From: Rhexocercosporidium sp. MPI-PUGE-AT-0058
Lineage: Eukaryota; Ascomycota; Leotiomycetes; Helotiales
Direction: 5' to 3'
Length of the DNA stretch: 64,000 bases
Assembly (NCBI GenBank): GCA_020746875.1
Contig: JAGTJL010000001.1
Location: forward strand, 4,836,001 to 4,900,000
Shown: in pieces, positions 34,506-45,293 of the stretch
How positions within the stretch are numbered: position 1 is the stretch's first letter
Layout: each line of letters opens with the position of its first letter
Translations under genes and position numbers: made by a program
The notes under the pieces: generated by a model
What the model was told of the DNA's origin: nothing
Seen by the model: the letters and a program-made list of their open reading frames with translations, nothing else
Databases searched by the model: none

Positions 34506-36110
34506 TCACTTGGCCCCTCTACCAGCCAAAGCAGATGCCCTCGACATTTTGTCATTCTTAGCCTGATCCCAAGCCCTCCCCGAACCCCCAGCCTTCGCTT
34601 CCCTCTTGGCTCTCGTCTCCTCTTTCAAAGTCCTAGCCTTTTCTCTCGGATCGATAACCACCAGCTCATTCTCTGCTTTCTTCCTATAACTCAGATCCTT
34701 ACCCAGCTTGTCTTCCTTGAACGACAAAGCATGAGACATCCATCCAGCATCGTCGATATCGTCATCTTCAGCCTGATCTTCCGCATCCCACTTCTTGCAA
34801 GATTGACAATTCGCAATGAAATGTAGATCGCAAAGTGCAGCTTCCTCGTCATCAGCACCATCAGCACCATCCTCTCCTTCTTTCATCTCCGCTGGATCAG
34901 GTTTGATAATTTCTTTCTCAGGGGGTGCGTTCTGTAATTTCGACTGAAAGGCTTTCAGAATGTCTAGTGTGCTTTGATCGGGAACATTCTCTCCTGGACG
35001 CCGTTTCCGTCCCCTGATAGAGTTCTTTGGTATCATTGATTCCAGTGCTGATTTCTTCTTTTCTTGCACTGGAGCCACTGTGACATTTCGTTTCATCGAG
35101 GCTTTTAGCTCTGCAATCTGAGCATTTGTTTTCTCGAGAAGCGAAGAAACCTTTTGCACCGGTTCTGGCGACGAAGAAATATCTCGGCTTTTAACTTTTG
35201 CAGCTCTGTTGGGTAGGGACTTCGGAGGAGGCGTAGGCTCGGGTGAGGTTTCGACAGAAATAGGCTTCGCAACTTTCTTCTCGGCCTTTCTCGATTTCTC
35301 TTGCTTCGGCTTCGATTCCGATGGGGTATCTTCTGAATCCATCACAATCCTCGTATCGAACTTCGCCTTCTTAACCACAGGCGCTGCCTCCCCCTCTCCC
35401 TCGTCATCACCAAAACTCAACAACTGTTTCCCAGCCTTTCGTTTCTTCTTCTTCTCTACAATCTTCGGCTGCTCTATCGTAGTCGCCGTCCTCGGCCTCC
35501 TAACCATATCCTTGAACGGATTGACCAGAATCTCCACCCCCGTAATCTTTGTAGGGTAAAGAGGCCTATCATTCCCACCCACTTCCGCCTCTCCCATCCT
35601 CGCAACATTATAAATCGTCTCACCCTCCACCCGTCCGAACAGCGTATTTTTGCCTTGTAATTCTGGTGTATCTCCAAGCGTAAGAAAGAACTGGCTGCCA
35701 TTTGAATCCGGGCCTTCATTTGCCATTCCCAGTAATCCTCTCCGATTGAACTTGATCCGGCTATGGAACTCGTCTTTAAATCCTACGCCCTGCGGACCTG
35801 CGTTCGCACCTTTCCTGTCCTCCATAGGCCAGATCCCGTTCTCCTCCCGCGATTCCGCGTATTGTCCTCCATCGTAGATGCTCTCTCCGCCGGACCCTGT
35901 GCCTGTCGGGTCACCACCTTGGAGAATGAAGCCTGGTACAAGACGGTGGAAGATTGTGTTGTCGTAGTAGCCGTCGAGACAGAGTTGGAGGAAGTTCCGG
36001 CAGGTAAGTGGGATCTGCTGCGCCCAGAGCTCGAGGGAGATGTCGCCGGAAGTCGTGTGGAGAATGCAGGACGCAGTGGGCTGAGGCTCGAGGTTGTAGA
36101 GGGCGGACAT
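34506..36110 (-). CDS. CWC27: Spliceosomal cyclophilin-like protein CWC27
   Basis: A single exon of 534 aa. The start is the ATG giving MSALYNLEPQPTASC, the conserved beginning of fungal Cwc27. The frame is open upstream to about 36407, but that extension is not conserved-looking. Residues 1-200 form a cyclophilin fold: FLQLCLDGYYDNTIFHRL, GFILQGGDPTGTG, NGSQFFLTLGDTPELQGKN and LFGRVEGETIYNV. The tryptophan that active cyclophilins carry after the TP motif is replaced by Glu (TPELQGK). This is the hallmark of Cwc27, which is thought to lack isomerase activity and serve as a scaffold with Cwc22 in the activated spliceosome. The C-terminal 330 residues are charged and helical, with KKKRKAGKQLLSFGDDEGEG near the junction. 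Confidence 0.93.
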   Translation of the reverse strand: MSALYNLEPQPTASCILHTTSGDISLELWAQQIPLTCRNFLQLCLDGYYDNTIFHRLVPGFILQGGDPTGTGSGGESIYDGGQYAESREENGIWPMEDRKGANAGPQGVGFKDEFHSRIKFNRRGLLGMANEGPDSNGSQFFLTLGDTPELQGKNTLFGRVEGETIYNVARMGEAEVGGNDRPLYPTKITGVEILVNPFKDMVRRPRTATTIEQPKIVEKKKKRKAGKQLLSFGDDEGEGEAAPVVKKAKFDTRIVMDSEDTPSESKPKQEKSRKAEKKVAKPISVETSPEPTPPPKSLPNRAAKVKSRDISSSPEPVQKVSSLLEKTNAQIAELKASMKRNVTVAPVQEKKKSALESMIPKNSIRGRKRRPGENVPDQSTLDILKAFQSKLQNAPPEKEIIKPDPAEMKEGEDGADGADDEEAALCDLHFIANCQSCKKWDAEDQAEDDDIDDAGWMSHALSFKEDKLGKDLSYRKKAENELVVIDPREKARTLKEETRAKREAKAGGSGRAWDQAKNDKMSRASALAGRGAK

Positions 36111-37845
36111 GATGGCAGTAAAAGACCTGCAATTTAATGAGGCTTTGGAGATGTGTGTTTTGTGGGAAGAATCGAGTCGAGGTTGAGGTTTGAAGAAGCT
36201 CCAAGCCTCCAACTTTTTTGGTGGAGCTGTGGGGTTGCGACTTGGCTTGGCGTTCAGCCTCATTTCGATATCACGTGGAATTAACAACAAATTCAACCTC
36301 AGTTGTCTGAGATCTCGGATTCGTGGAATCATCGACCGTAAACCAAATATCACTACTATTATTTGAGAGACACATGCATGCATGGCCATATACCAACCTT
36401 GCTCCAATATTCCATACGCTCCGAGAACTCACGCAATTATTGATCAGATCATTATTTCCCTATTACCTTCTTGCTTTCCTGCTTCGCTTGCGAGAGAGGT
36501 GACCAGAAAAGGCGGATCGGTCTTGTTGTATATGACCCGATTCTTTCTCTCACTATCAGAGACTCAATAAATATCAAATTTGATATCGATTTTGACTTGA
36601 GGAAGTGGAGATCAGCAGCCATGCACGTAGCTATCACAATCTCACAATTCTGGACCAAGCACTGAAAGTGAAACGAGGAAACCAAGTCGATTAAGGAGAA
36701 CATGGCCGTTTCCGGCGACATAAAGGCTACTACAAACATGAACAATGACGCAATAAATGATCAAACCTGTAAGTACATTAGAAGGTACAAGCAGAGATTA
36801 GCGAATTGAAAAAAAGGGGTGGAACTTTAAAGTGAAGCCCTTTCTAAGATGTTCCTAGCTAAGCAAGCTTAAATCAAGTCCTCGGGTTGCACTCTTTACT
36901 CCCGTAAGTACGGAACATAAAGCAGTAAAGTCTCGGGTGCCAGGATTATTAGGAAATTATAAATTAGACTCTTGCGAAGTATTGACGATGTAAGCAATGA
37001 TAATCAGATTGCAGTGTTAGATTTCGTGACTCATTTTAGTTTGCTTGCTGCAAGATTTGAAACTTCTGATTGTAGTCGCACAATGCTATCTGCTGTGTGT
37101 GTTTTCGTGGAAAGTTCGTGGAAAGTATTAGAATTGCAGCTGGATTGCCGCTGGCTTCGAACTGGTACTACTCGTGTCGACGGTAAAAATTCGCGCTCCT
37201 GTCCTATTACTACTCTAAAGTAGGCATAATGGGTATTGGGTCTAGTCATGGTACTGGGTAGAGAAAAAAAATAGACGGTGGGAAAATTTAATGATTTGAA
37301 GAGGGCCCACCACGCACATTGGAGTAGTCTCAGGGTTGTTTAGAAAGGTAGAATGAGTACTTGACCTCGCGCATCAATGATCCAGGGGACAGGATGTTCG
37401 CAGAGAGAACTCCCCTTGACATGCAGACTCAAATCGTGAGGCTATAGAAAGCCGCTGAGCTGGACCCCGGAGGGAAATGCGTAATATATGGCACAACCCT
37501 CATATCATGCTGTCGCTATATCCAGAAATTCCGGACCGGATATTACCTGGATAAGGTACACCTGAGTAAGTCCGTAGTGCGCCAGGGAAACTTCAGCAGT
37601 GTGTAGGGTGGATAACTAAGACCTTAGGTAGCTACCTAGCTTACTAACGTACTTTTCTGTCACGCACTATAGGAACTAAGAATAAATCAAATCGACCTTG
37701 TTTTAAATTTTCTTCTTCTTCTTCATCTTCATCCCATCCGCCAATTTTCCAGCAGATCAAAAGAAATCTACCCAAAGTCGTTTGAGAAGCTACATCACCA
37801 ATCTTACCGATCCATAAGTATCCTCCACCTTATCTTTACTCCAAC
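36111..37845. other. Intergenic between divergent genes
   Basis: 1.7 kb between CWC27 (-) and the F-box-like gene (+). No supported gene. A CTT/CAT pyrimidine run at 37710-37730 precedes the F-box-like start. Confidence 0.5.
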
Positions 37846-39453
37846 ATGACATCTTGGGACTGCTTTCCTCTAGAGCTTCGCCTTGCAGTCTTGGAAGCTT
37901 TACTGCGGGATGGTTGTAGCTTGGCCAATTTCGCCACGGTGTCACGAGAGTGGCAGACGATCATCGAGCGGCATAATTTCTCCCGGATCAAGCTGACCTC
38001 CTCGCGCGTCGCCGATTTCGGGTTGATGGTTCATCGCAATAAAAGTCTCGTGCGTTATATTTGGCTTTGCTTGGAACTCCAAGAATATGACTGCACTGGA
38101 TGTGAAAATAAAGATCGAGAGTTGTGGGGCTTAAGCAACGCAGAAAATACACTCATCACCACATCAATCCAGGCTCTCTTCTCAACACTCAGCATGTGGG
38201 AACCAGACAGTAGCTTGCTGCTAGATATCAGCGTCTACTCCCCCAGCGACTCAGAGCATTGGTTCAAGTATCTGACCGTTGAGCCTGATGATGCTCCCGA
38301 TAGATGTGGCCGCATTCAACACGCAGAGCAGTCGATGCTGGTCAAAGCCACCGACCAACACCACGGATGGGTTGCTGGTAGTCGAATTTCCATTCCCAGT
38401 CAGGATGCTATTCATAACATTTTTGACGAAATTATGAGTGAGGGACCGTTTGATGACGAAGAAGAAGAGGGCCAGTGGTGGCAGCAACTGCCATTAGTCC
38501 CAGCAGTAACAGGTGTGCTTCTCCGACAACAGAGCCGCCGACGGTGGAAGCCGGCCGCGTTAGCACATATGTTTGCCCGTTTGCCTGGACTCCAGGAAAT
38601 TCATTACGAGCCTTGGAGGGAATGGCTGAATGATCAGCAGCCGTGGACGGATAAATGTGAGTGCCCCTGCGCCAGTTCATTGTTCTTCGCCATTGCTGTG
38701 TTCATGTTACACTATCAGCTTGCTGATAAACTGCTAACGATCTTGTTCTTTGTAGCTTTACGACTTCTTTTTGAATCTCTCTCTTCAGCTCGATTACGGA
38801 GACTCGTAATCTTCGAGAACTTCAACCAAACATACCCAGCTAGCTGTATGAACTGGGGCCGGGGCTGTGATCCTATGCGAATTCCATCCTCTTGTGTTGG
38901 CCGGGCGGTTGCTAACGCCAGTCTCACCCTTGAACACCTCTCAGCATCGTTCATAGTGGAAGCTAGCCATTTTTTTGATGCCCGAGAACTTTCCTGGACG
39001 TGGCCCAACTTAACTTGGCTTGCACTGACTTCACGACTGCTCGTGCCACAAGAAGAGCGTCCAACAGAGTTGGATGACATGCTCCGTGCAGCAGCAACAG
39101 CGGCGATGAAAATGCCAAGTCTTGAAACAATGGAAATATGGAACGGAGAAAAGGGATTGGCGATGCTCTTCAGATATCAGCGCCCTGAGCGAGGGCAACC
39201 TGCGGTAGTGACCTTGAGAGGAACATGGGAATTAACCTTGCGGCCTCTCGTGGTCCAGGCTTGGGACGCGGTAGCACTGCGGCATGGCGGCCAAGGACAT
39301 ATTATTGTCAAGGAGTTGCTAGATACTAGTGTTGGTGTCAAGTCTCACGCTGATGCCATACGCATGTTAAACCTGTCAAAGCCGGTCATTCGCCCTGTCT
39401 CATTGCGGCAGATTCAGATGGAACACATGGTTCGAGAAGGAGTGCAAAGCTAA
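37846..39453 (+). CDS. F-box-like domain protein
   Basis: Modelled as 37846..38656 joined to 38756..39453 at phase 1 (502 aa). The 99-bp intron has donor GTGAGT, branch CTGCTAACGA and acceptor TTTGTAG. It is a multiple of three without a stop, so the unspliced frame also reads through (535 aa). The N-terminus DCFPLELRLAVLEALL, with SLANFATVSREWQTIIE, is a fungal F-box-type helix set, which in known proteins recruits Skp1 to SCF ubiquitin ligases. The rest (LRRLVIFENFNQTYPAS, LTLEHLSASFIVEA, SWTWPNLTWLALTSRLL) resembles the large family of fungal F-box proteins with an uncharacterised C-terminal region. No substrate can be inferred. Confidence 0.85.
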   Translation: MTSWDCFPLELRLAVLEALLRDGCSLANFATVSREWQTIIERHNFSRIKLTSSRVADFGLMVHRNKSLVRYIWLCLELQEYDCTGCENKDRELWGLSNAENTLITTSIQALFSTLSMWEPDSSLLLDISVYSPSDSEHWFKYLTVEPDDAPDRCGRIQHAEQSMLVKATDQHHGWVAGSRISIPSQDAIHNIFDEIMSEGPFDDEEEEGQWWQQLPLVPAVTGVLLRQQSRRRWKPAALAHMFARLPGLQEIHYEPWREWLNDQQPWTDKCECPCASSLFFAIAVFMLHYQLADKLLTILFFVALRLLFESLSSARLRRLVIFENFNQTYPASCMNWGRGCDPMRIPSSCVGRAVANASLTLEHLSASFIVEASHFFDARELSWTWPNLTWLALTSRLLVPQEERPTELDDMLRAAATAAMKMPSLETMEIWNGEKGLAMLFRYQRPERGQPAVVTLRGTWELTLRPLVVQAWDAVALRHGGQGHIIVKELLDTSVGVKSHADAIRMLNLSKPVIRPVSLRQIQMEHMVREGVQS

Positions 39454-40041
39454 TGGCTCAATGTCTCCGGACTAGTCTAGGAATTTGCAGAATATAATTA
39501 AAAAAAATTGCAAAATTGGGCGCTACCCACCTCACTTGTGATTCTTGGAAATTTTTTGGTTGGTACGTTGAAAGTGATGTCAAAATGATAATTACAAGTC
39601 ACCTAACCCACATGCCTGAATAAAGAGAGGCGCATAAACAGAACCATGGGCGAGAGTCGAAAATTCCCTCGATTAGGAGGATTTATCCTGCCCAAACATC
39701 TAGATGGTCCAATTATTGACTAATTACGCCCTGGGTCTGATGTGTGATGTCAATTAGTTGTCACCTCGACCACACTTTCCTTCACGATGTTCTGGAGCGC
39801 TTTCCATACCACGACCTAAAATCGTGGCTCCCACAGCCATTTAATCGGTCATCATATATCTCTCCTCGAAATTTTCATCTTTGCAAACCATCATCAGTAT
39901 CAATTAAGAACTTCAAAATATTGTTTGTCTCTATATCGATAGCCAACCAGACCCCTGCAAGCTGCAAATTTTACCGAGTACAATAAATAAACAAACAACG
40001 TCGATCTGGCGCTCGAAGAAACTACCAAGGAAGACGTGTCA
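39454..40041. other. Intergenic
   Basis: Holds the 3' flank of the F-box-like gene. The last 50 bp before 40042 are open and coding-like (DLALEETTKEDVS) but lack an ATG, so an upstream exon of the next gene may end here. Confidence 0.4.
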
Positions 40042-40989
40042 ATGCAACATCCCCCAGTCCTTTTGTCACCAAAGGATACAATAATGGGAGGTATGGAGTG
40101 TAAGAAATGCTGTTTATTCAAATTAATTTTTGCTGATTTTGCAGATTCCATTGAAGTAGAACTCGTCCAGGAGCATGAACTGAATGCGACTCCGACAAAT
40201 CAATCCGTCACCCCACTTGGCACAACGCCTGCTGCTGTTAGGAGATTATCCACGGCCACCAAGTCCCCCGACAAGAGCAGCGAAGAAGGAGAAGACAGAG
40301 TCTCGCCAATCACCGATCTTTCGACTCCAAGAAGCACTAGCAACGGATCTGCTGGTAAACGTACGCCTTTGCCAAACAGTAGACCAAGTGGCCAGATGGG
40401 CGCCCCAGGATCGCCCGAGAAGATCATCGTATCCATAGAGGAGACTGCAACATCTCAAGAGCAGCCCGCAGCAAGTCAAGACAGCAGGTCTCCAGCCGCG
40501 AAAACTGATCCTACCTGTCTCGTGGCAGCCGAACAGATCAAAGAAGCACAAGAGGCAAGAAAGGCCGTCTCCAAGCATAGGCTTGAAGCTGAAGAAGCCG
40601 CTGAGAAATTCTCCTCAGAAGCTGCGATACGCGCGCATCTAAGAGGTGAAGTTCCACTCGACAAAGATGCCCAGGATTTGATGACTATTGATGGGCTTTT
40701 GCTCTTTTCGGAAGGGCATCAGGGCCTTCGTGAGGATCCAGCCGCCAAAAGGCAGCGAATCGTAAAGCTCGAGGCTGCAAGACGGGTCGCTGCTACTACA
40801 TTATCGAACCTGGCACCAGTGATTGAGCTCACAGGCAGAATGCGGACGCAAGAAAGCAGCACAGGAATGCTCCTTCCAAGCCCACCACCTGCCGACTGGC
40901 GCTTTGACCGAGATGCCACTGTAGACCACGCCTCGGAAGACCCAAAAAACAATAGCTTTTACGACTGGTCTACTATTTTATTACTATAA
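40042..40989 (+). CDS. Hypothetical Ser/Pro-rich coiled-coil protein
   Basis: Modelled as 40042..40090 joined to 40145..40989 at phase 1 (297 aa). The 54-bp intron (GTATGG..TTTTGCAG) is in frame. If retained it adds 18 residues rich in Cys and Phe that do not match the rest. The first half is disordered (TKSPDKSSEEGEDRVSPITD, TPRSTSNGSAGKRTPLP). The second half has a charged helix (AAEQIKEAQEARKAVSKHRL, EAEEAAEKFSSEAAIRAHLR) likely to be a coiled coil. No family was recognised. Coding-like sequence continues upstream without an ATG and resumes downstream at 41069, so the true gene may be longer at both ends. Confidence 0.6.
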   Translation: MQHPPVLLSPKDTIMGGMECKKCCLFKLIFADFADSIEVELVQEHELNATPTNQSVTPLGTTPAAVRRLSTATKSPDKSSEEGEDRVSPITDLSTPRSTSNGSAGKRTPLPNSRPSGQMGAPGSPEKIIVSIEETATSQEQPAASQDSRSPAAKTDPTCLVAAEQIKEAQEARKAVSKHRLEAEEAAEKFSSEAAIRAHLRGEVPLDKDAQDLMTIDGLLLFSEGHQGLREDPAAKRQRIVKLEAARRVAATTLSNLAPVIELTGRMRTQESSTGMLLPSPPPADWRFDRDATVDHASEDPKNNSFYDWSTILLL

Positions 40990-41029
40990 GAACAAATGTG
41001 AGGCTATCCAAGAGACACCCATAGCTGCT

Positions 41030-41260
41030 ATGCAGTCCTGGCTGACCATTCTTATTAACAGGTGTCTATCACGTCGTGTAGCCATCGGTAACGCCGGACG
41101 CGCCCTCGTCCTCGCCCAAGCCGCAACCATTGCCGCCGCTGCGGAGGTGATCCAGGGAAACGCAACCATCGACGAGTGGCGGCGGGTCTACTGGGTTGAA
41201 GTTGCACGTGCTGCAGCTCTTGAAGCCCTCGTTCGTGGCTTCGGCCCCTTTCGTGGTTAA
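41030..41260 (+). CDS. Small helical coding segment, possible extra exon
   Basis: A 76-codon ORF starts MQSWLTILINR, but coding character begins sharply at 41070, right after a good acceptor (TTATTAACAG at 41069). It reads CLSRRVAIGNAGRALVLAQA, ATIAAAAEVIQGNATIDEWR and ALEALVRGFGPFRG, with GC-rich third positions. This suggests an exon rather than a stand-alone gene. A donor GTGAGG at 40995 lies six bases beyond the stop of the preceding gene, so a direct join is not possible in that frame. The relation is left open. Confidence 0.45.
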   Translation: MQSWLTILINRCLSRRVAIGNAGRALVLAQAATIAAAAEVIQGNATIDEWRRVYWVEVARAAALEALVRGFGPFRG

Positions 41261-41378
41261 CGGGAATCCCTGAGACCAGATCCTCAAGTCTAGCAAAGGC
41301 CGAAAGACGAAATCCAAGTCTGGCGGCGGCCGCGGTCAACAAACTCGTTGATCACAAATAGCTTGCACACTGTCCGGG

Positions 41379-42380
41379 ATGGCACACGACGGCGACGGAG
41401 AGGACTGTTTTATGCGTGCGGACAGCAAGTTGGATATCGAGAAAGCCATCCCGAATCAAGGCCAAAGTCGCAAGACAAACTACCCACTTGTAAAGTACGA
41501 ATACAATGTTATGGAGAACCACCATGGAATGAACCCAGCTCCTACCACGTCAGATGGGCAATACCGTAGAATATACAACAATATCGCAGAGCCGGACGGC
41601 AAGGCACAAGTCAAAAGAAACAAGAGGGGCCGTCCCCCTGGCTCCAAAAACAAACCCCGAAAACCAGCTTCGCCAGCTGAATACAGTTCGAGAATGTCAA
41701 CCGCAGACCATGACGGCGAGCAAGATGACGGCGTCGAGGTGGCTGCGGAGAGGGTAGTCGTACAAATGGAGAGAGGAAAACGAGATGAAGATGAACTTCC
41801 ACAACGAAAGGAGAAGCGACGACTGCGGGACGAGGAGGAACATTATCAAGGCCTGAAGAACTTCAACGGATCACAGCGCGGTTGGGATGGGGATCGAAAA
41901 TCGCTGAGACAAGAGCCTTTTCTGCAAGAGTCAGAGGGAACTGAAACGACGCCCTTGAAGAGAAAGAAGGGAAGACCAAGGAAGATAGTTGTCGAGACTC
42001 CTTCTCCAGTTCCAAAACATCCTCATGTTACATCCGGTCAGCTTCGCGAAGATATGGAAAACTTCCGGACGAGAATGGCTTTAGATGTGATTGCTATTGA
42101 GGATGCTGCTGCTGAATCGGCTCGGAAACAGCGTGCGTACTCGGCCACAATCAAGTGGGATTATGATTGGATCTCTCAAGGAGGCTTGCGCAATCACAGT
42201 ATCGAGGAAGCTCCTGTACAACCGCGAAGCCCACCAAAAAGCTTTCATCATGGGAAGGTTCGTTATTCTTCCTTTACCGGGCGCTCAAAGAATGCCAATT
42301 GTCAATATTACTAGGAACCATCGCCACTTCAAGTCCCCGAGCCTCCCGAGGATAAAAACGACCTAGACTATGAACTATGA
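41379..42380 (+). CDS. AT-hook DNA-binding protein
   Basis: The unspliced frame runs 41379..42314 (311 aa). A 57-bp intron (42258..42314, donor GTTCGT, acceptor ATTACTAG) would instead join a 21-residue tail ending EDKNDLDYEL, stop 42378-42380 (314 aa). The acceptor TAG is itself the stop codon of the unspliced form. Two AT-hook motifs are clear: RNKRGRPPGSKNKPRK near residue 85 and KRKKGRPRKIVVE near residue 190. Each has the GRP core that inserts into the minor groove of AT-rich DNA. The rest is charged and mostly disordered. A chromatin or transcription role is inferred from the hooks alone. Confidence 0.75.
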
Positions 42381-42769
42381 GCCCGGTTTGTTGGCTGATG
42401 TGCTGCATTGAGTCCACTCTGCTGGGGATCAGGTTCCGTTTTCTAAGAGAGGAAGGTTTTATCCTGGGTTCCCGATGCCCGACGTCTTGCCAACAACCAC
42501 TGTCCCTTTTTGGTTTGCATTTTTACGCTTTGGATTACTGCGGGCATTGCTTCTTCTTTACTTCACTCCTCTTGGGGCCAAATTGTCTACGGGTACTCAT
42601 CAATAGATTTCCTTTCGTGTTTCTCTGCATAGCTTAGGCGTTTCGATGTTCTCGTGTCGGGAATCCCCTCTCAGCATGCGCATTACTCCGTAGAATTCGT
42701 AAAAGGCGATGCAGCTCAGCTGTTGGGATTCCTTTTCTTTTCTTTGGCAAAGTTTTTTTCTTATGCATT
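42381..42769. other. Intergenic between convergent genes
   Basis: A 389-bp T-rich gap. Nothing recognised. Confidence 0.5.
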
Positions 42770-44253
42770 TCATGGTTTGCTCGCATCCTTGGCAAAAGTT
42801 GCTGCAACGATCAGGGGGAAACAAGCAGTTGCTTCCACATAAACCTGTACCTTAGTTAGCAATCCAGAAACCAATAATCTGTTTTACGAAAAGTTTGCTG
42901 AGACGAAAAGTTCGCTGAGAAGATAACATACCTTCACACTATCGGCACCAACTTTGATCTTGCCCCAACTAACAGCCTCATCCGGCCTTGCCCCAGCATC
43001 ACTCCCATCAAACTCCTGCGCAGTGTTGATGTATACCGCACTCTCCGCCCCATTCCTCATCAAACACGCATTCGCAATATGATGCTTCACAATGCCACCT
43101 CCCAGGATAATCATCCCTGCCCGCTTCGCCCTGACAGCAATAGTGTTGATCCTCCTGATATCTTCCACGATATCAATCTTCAACTGCCTCGGACTGGCCT
43201 TGAACGTATGGAAGTACAGCATATCTCCCAAACTCCCATCTGTCAGCGCGGGGCAGAAGACCGGTATGTCATTCTTGTATGCCCAGTAATACACCGACCT
43301 CTCATCATTAATCTCCTTGCCTAACCGATGGATGATCTTCGACGGCGTCCAGTTGATCTCCTCCTCGCCCTTCCCCTTACTAGCCTCCTGCTCCTCTAAC
43401 ATCGTATCTAAGATAGGCACCACCCAGTCCTCGAACAGGCAGTAGTTGTTATTCGGCACGATCAGGTTCCCGATGCGGTTCAGGCCCTTGGAACGCAGTT
43501 CTGCGCCGGGCGTGCTGAAAGAGCCCATGTAGGTGTCGCCGAGGCATTTGATTAGGTCTTCTTCTATGCCGCCGGCCGTGGTGACGATCGCGGAGACGTG
43601 CGAGTGCTGGACGAGGTACCGCAGGGTGCCGCGGAGGCCGGACGAGATGAGGTTCGAGGTGTAGCCGAGGAAGATGGTTGTTTTGGAGGTGGGGTCGGAG
43701 GGGTCTTTCCAGGTGCGCTGGGGCAGGGGTTGTTAGAATAAGTATTCTGGGGAGTAAGGTATTGGGAGGGGAGTGGGGTTGTGTTGCAGGAAGAGGGTGT
43801 AGAGGTTTGCTTGGAGTTTTCTCTGGGGAGTAGAGCAAGGGGTGGTATTTGAGCTGGGCATCAAGGTCGAGAGAAATGACGTTGAATGAGGAACATGATT
43901 GAGGATGCTCGAGAAAAAAGAGACCATGACATGAAAAAAATTGGTTGGAAAGAGTGATGCAATAATCAATTTCAAATTTCAGAAGGTGGATTATGTGACT
44001 GAACTGAACTGAACTGAATTGAACGTACCATATCATTGATAATCCTAACGGCCTCTCCAATTGAACTAGCCTGGAACCCCATGTTGTTCATGCCCCCGAT
44101 CAGATCATCCACGGTAATAGGACGGCCTGCGAATTTGTTGAAGTCAAGCTCCTCAACTTTCTGAGAGCCTTCTGGCATCTCGTTTGAGGGAACCAGGACG
44201 GCATCTGTGACTGTGGAGGGTGGAGCTCCGGAGGCTTCTGTGTGGTTTGTCAT
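42770..44253 (-). CDS. DYS1: Deoxyhypusine synthase
   Basis: Transfers the aminobutyl group of spermidine to a lysine of eIF5A, the first step of hypusine formation, using NAD. Three exons, 44253..44029, 43717..42932 and 42844..42770, are all joined at phase 0 and give 361 aa, the normal length. The first intron is long (311 bp), the second 87 bp. Visible signatures include the NAD-binding regions [18 protein letters not shown] and [18 protein letters not shown]. The region [20 protein letters not shown] holds the catalytic lysine in WGK. The last exon supplies [19 protein letters not shown], confirming the final splice. It is cytosolic and essential in fungi studied. It is divergent from SNT1. 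Confidence 0.95.
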
Positions 44254-45293
44254 GATGAAGAGATGTGAGGGGAGGGGAGGGGAGTGCAGTGAAGGGAAGT
44301 AATTGTGAGTTTGAGTGGTGGTATCGAGGAGTTTGATATTATTTGACGGTCTGGTCTGGTCTGGTCTAAGAGCTACCTCGAGGTAGACTTGAAAGTGACT
44401 GAATAGCCAGACCTGACTCTTGCCAGTTGCAAGAAGATAGGCTGTGAGCCAGGCAATGTGGAGAAGTATACTCAAAAATTGAGAGTGATCTGACTAGAAA
44501 GCCCTGGTCGACTAGATGTAATTGCTGTTGAGCAAGAGCCTCCAAGATGTGAAGTACTTCTAGCTTCAGACTCTTTCCTAGTTATCGACTTTGGACGGAA
44601 GCGTGTACGTAGCAATAGCTGCTGAGAAAAAGACCGGATCCTGGATATCTAGTCCTTCAGAATTGTAAGAATTGCTCTATGCTTCTCGTGTGAGATATAC
44701 TTGGAACTCTGTACTTCTCTGATGTTGTGTCTTGGTCTGGAGGAGGGACAAGGGATGGCAATGATGTTGATATCGATATTGATGCCTCCCTCGCCTAGTG
44801 GTGGGATGGGAAAGTTATTCCGTCGAAGTTTTACAGTCTTCCGATCTCCTCAGCAAGTACCGCTCCGCTCCGCCCCGCCCGTGGCTGCAGGGAGGCCTGG
44901 AACTGACAGGCCCTTAGCCGAGACGCTAAACTCCGAGCTGGCGCTAACCCTTTTCGATTCGAGATCCAGATCCAAATCCAAGCAGGCTAGACTGATCAAC
45001 CTCAATCTTCACCCTTCCACCTCATCGTGCAGAGCCTTCCCGCAGTCTTCGCGCCTTCACGGTCAGTCTTTGCAGCGACACTCCTGCGACACTCTGCTAC
45101 GGGTTCATGATACTGGCTCTCCCAGGTACTGCGACATCTGTTGCGTTGCCTTGCCCGCAGCCCGCATCGACGCTTGACGGGTCCACGATCCCCAATTGAC
45201 GCCATTATTCGGTCATTCCACGACACGGACAAACATACTACTGGCGCCCCATTCCCAACAAGTCGCCGTTACTCTGGGCCATTGCCCGGCAAC
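44254..45293. promoter_or_regulatory. Divergent promoter region, DYS1 / SNT1
   Basis: About 1 kb between the two start codons. It includes a GGTCTGGTCT repeat at about 44349-44368 near DYS1 and a GC-rich Ser/Arg-coding-like stretch upstream of SNT1 that is probably its leader. A chance ORF at 44701-45177 is not supported. Confidence 0.5.

Noticed and set aside
44701..45177. 158-codon plus-strand ORF upstream of SNT1
   Set aside because: No domain is seen and it could not be joined in frame to SNT1. It is probably leader or promoter sequence.
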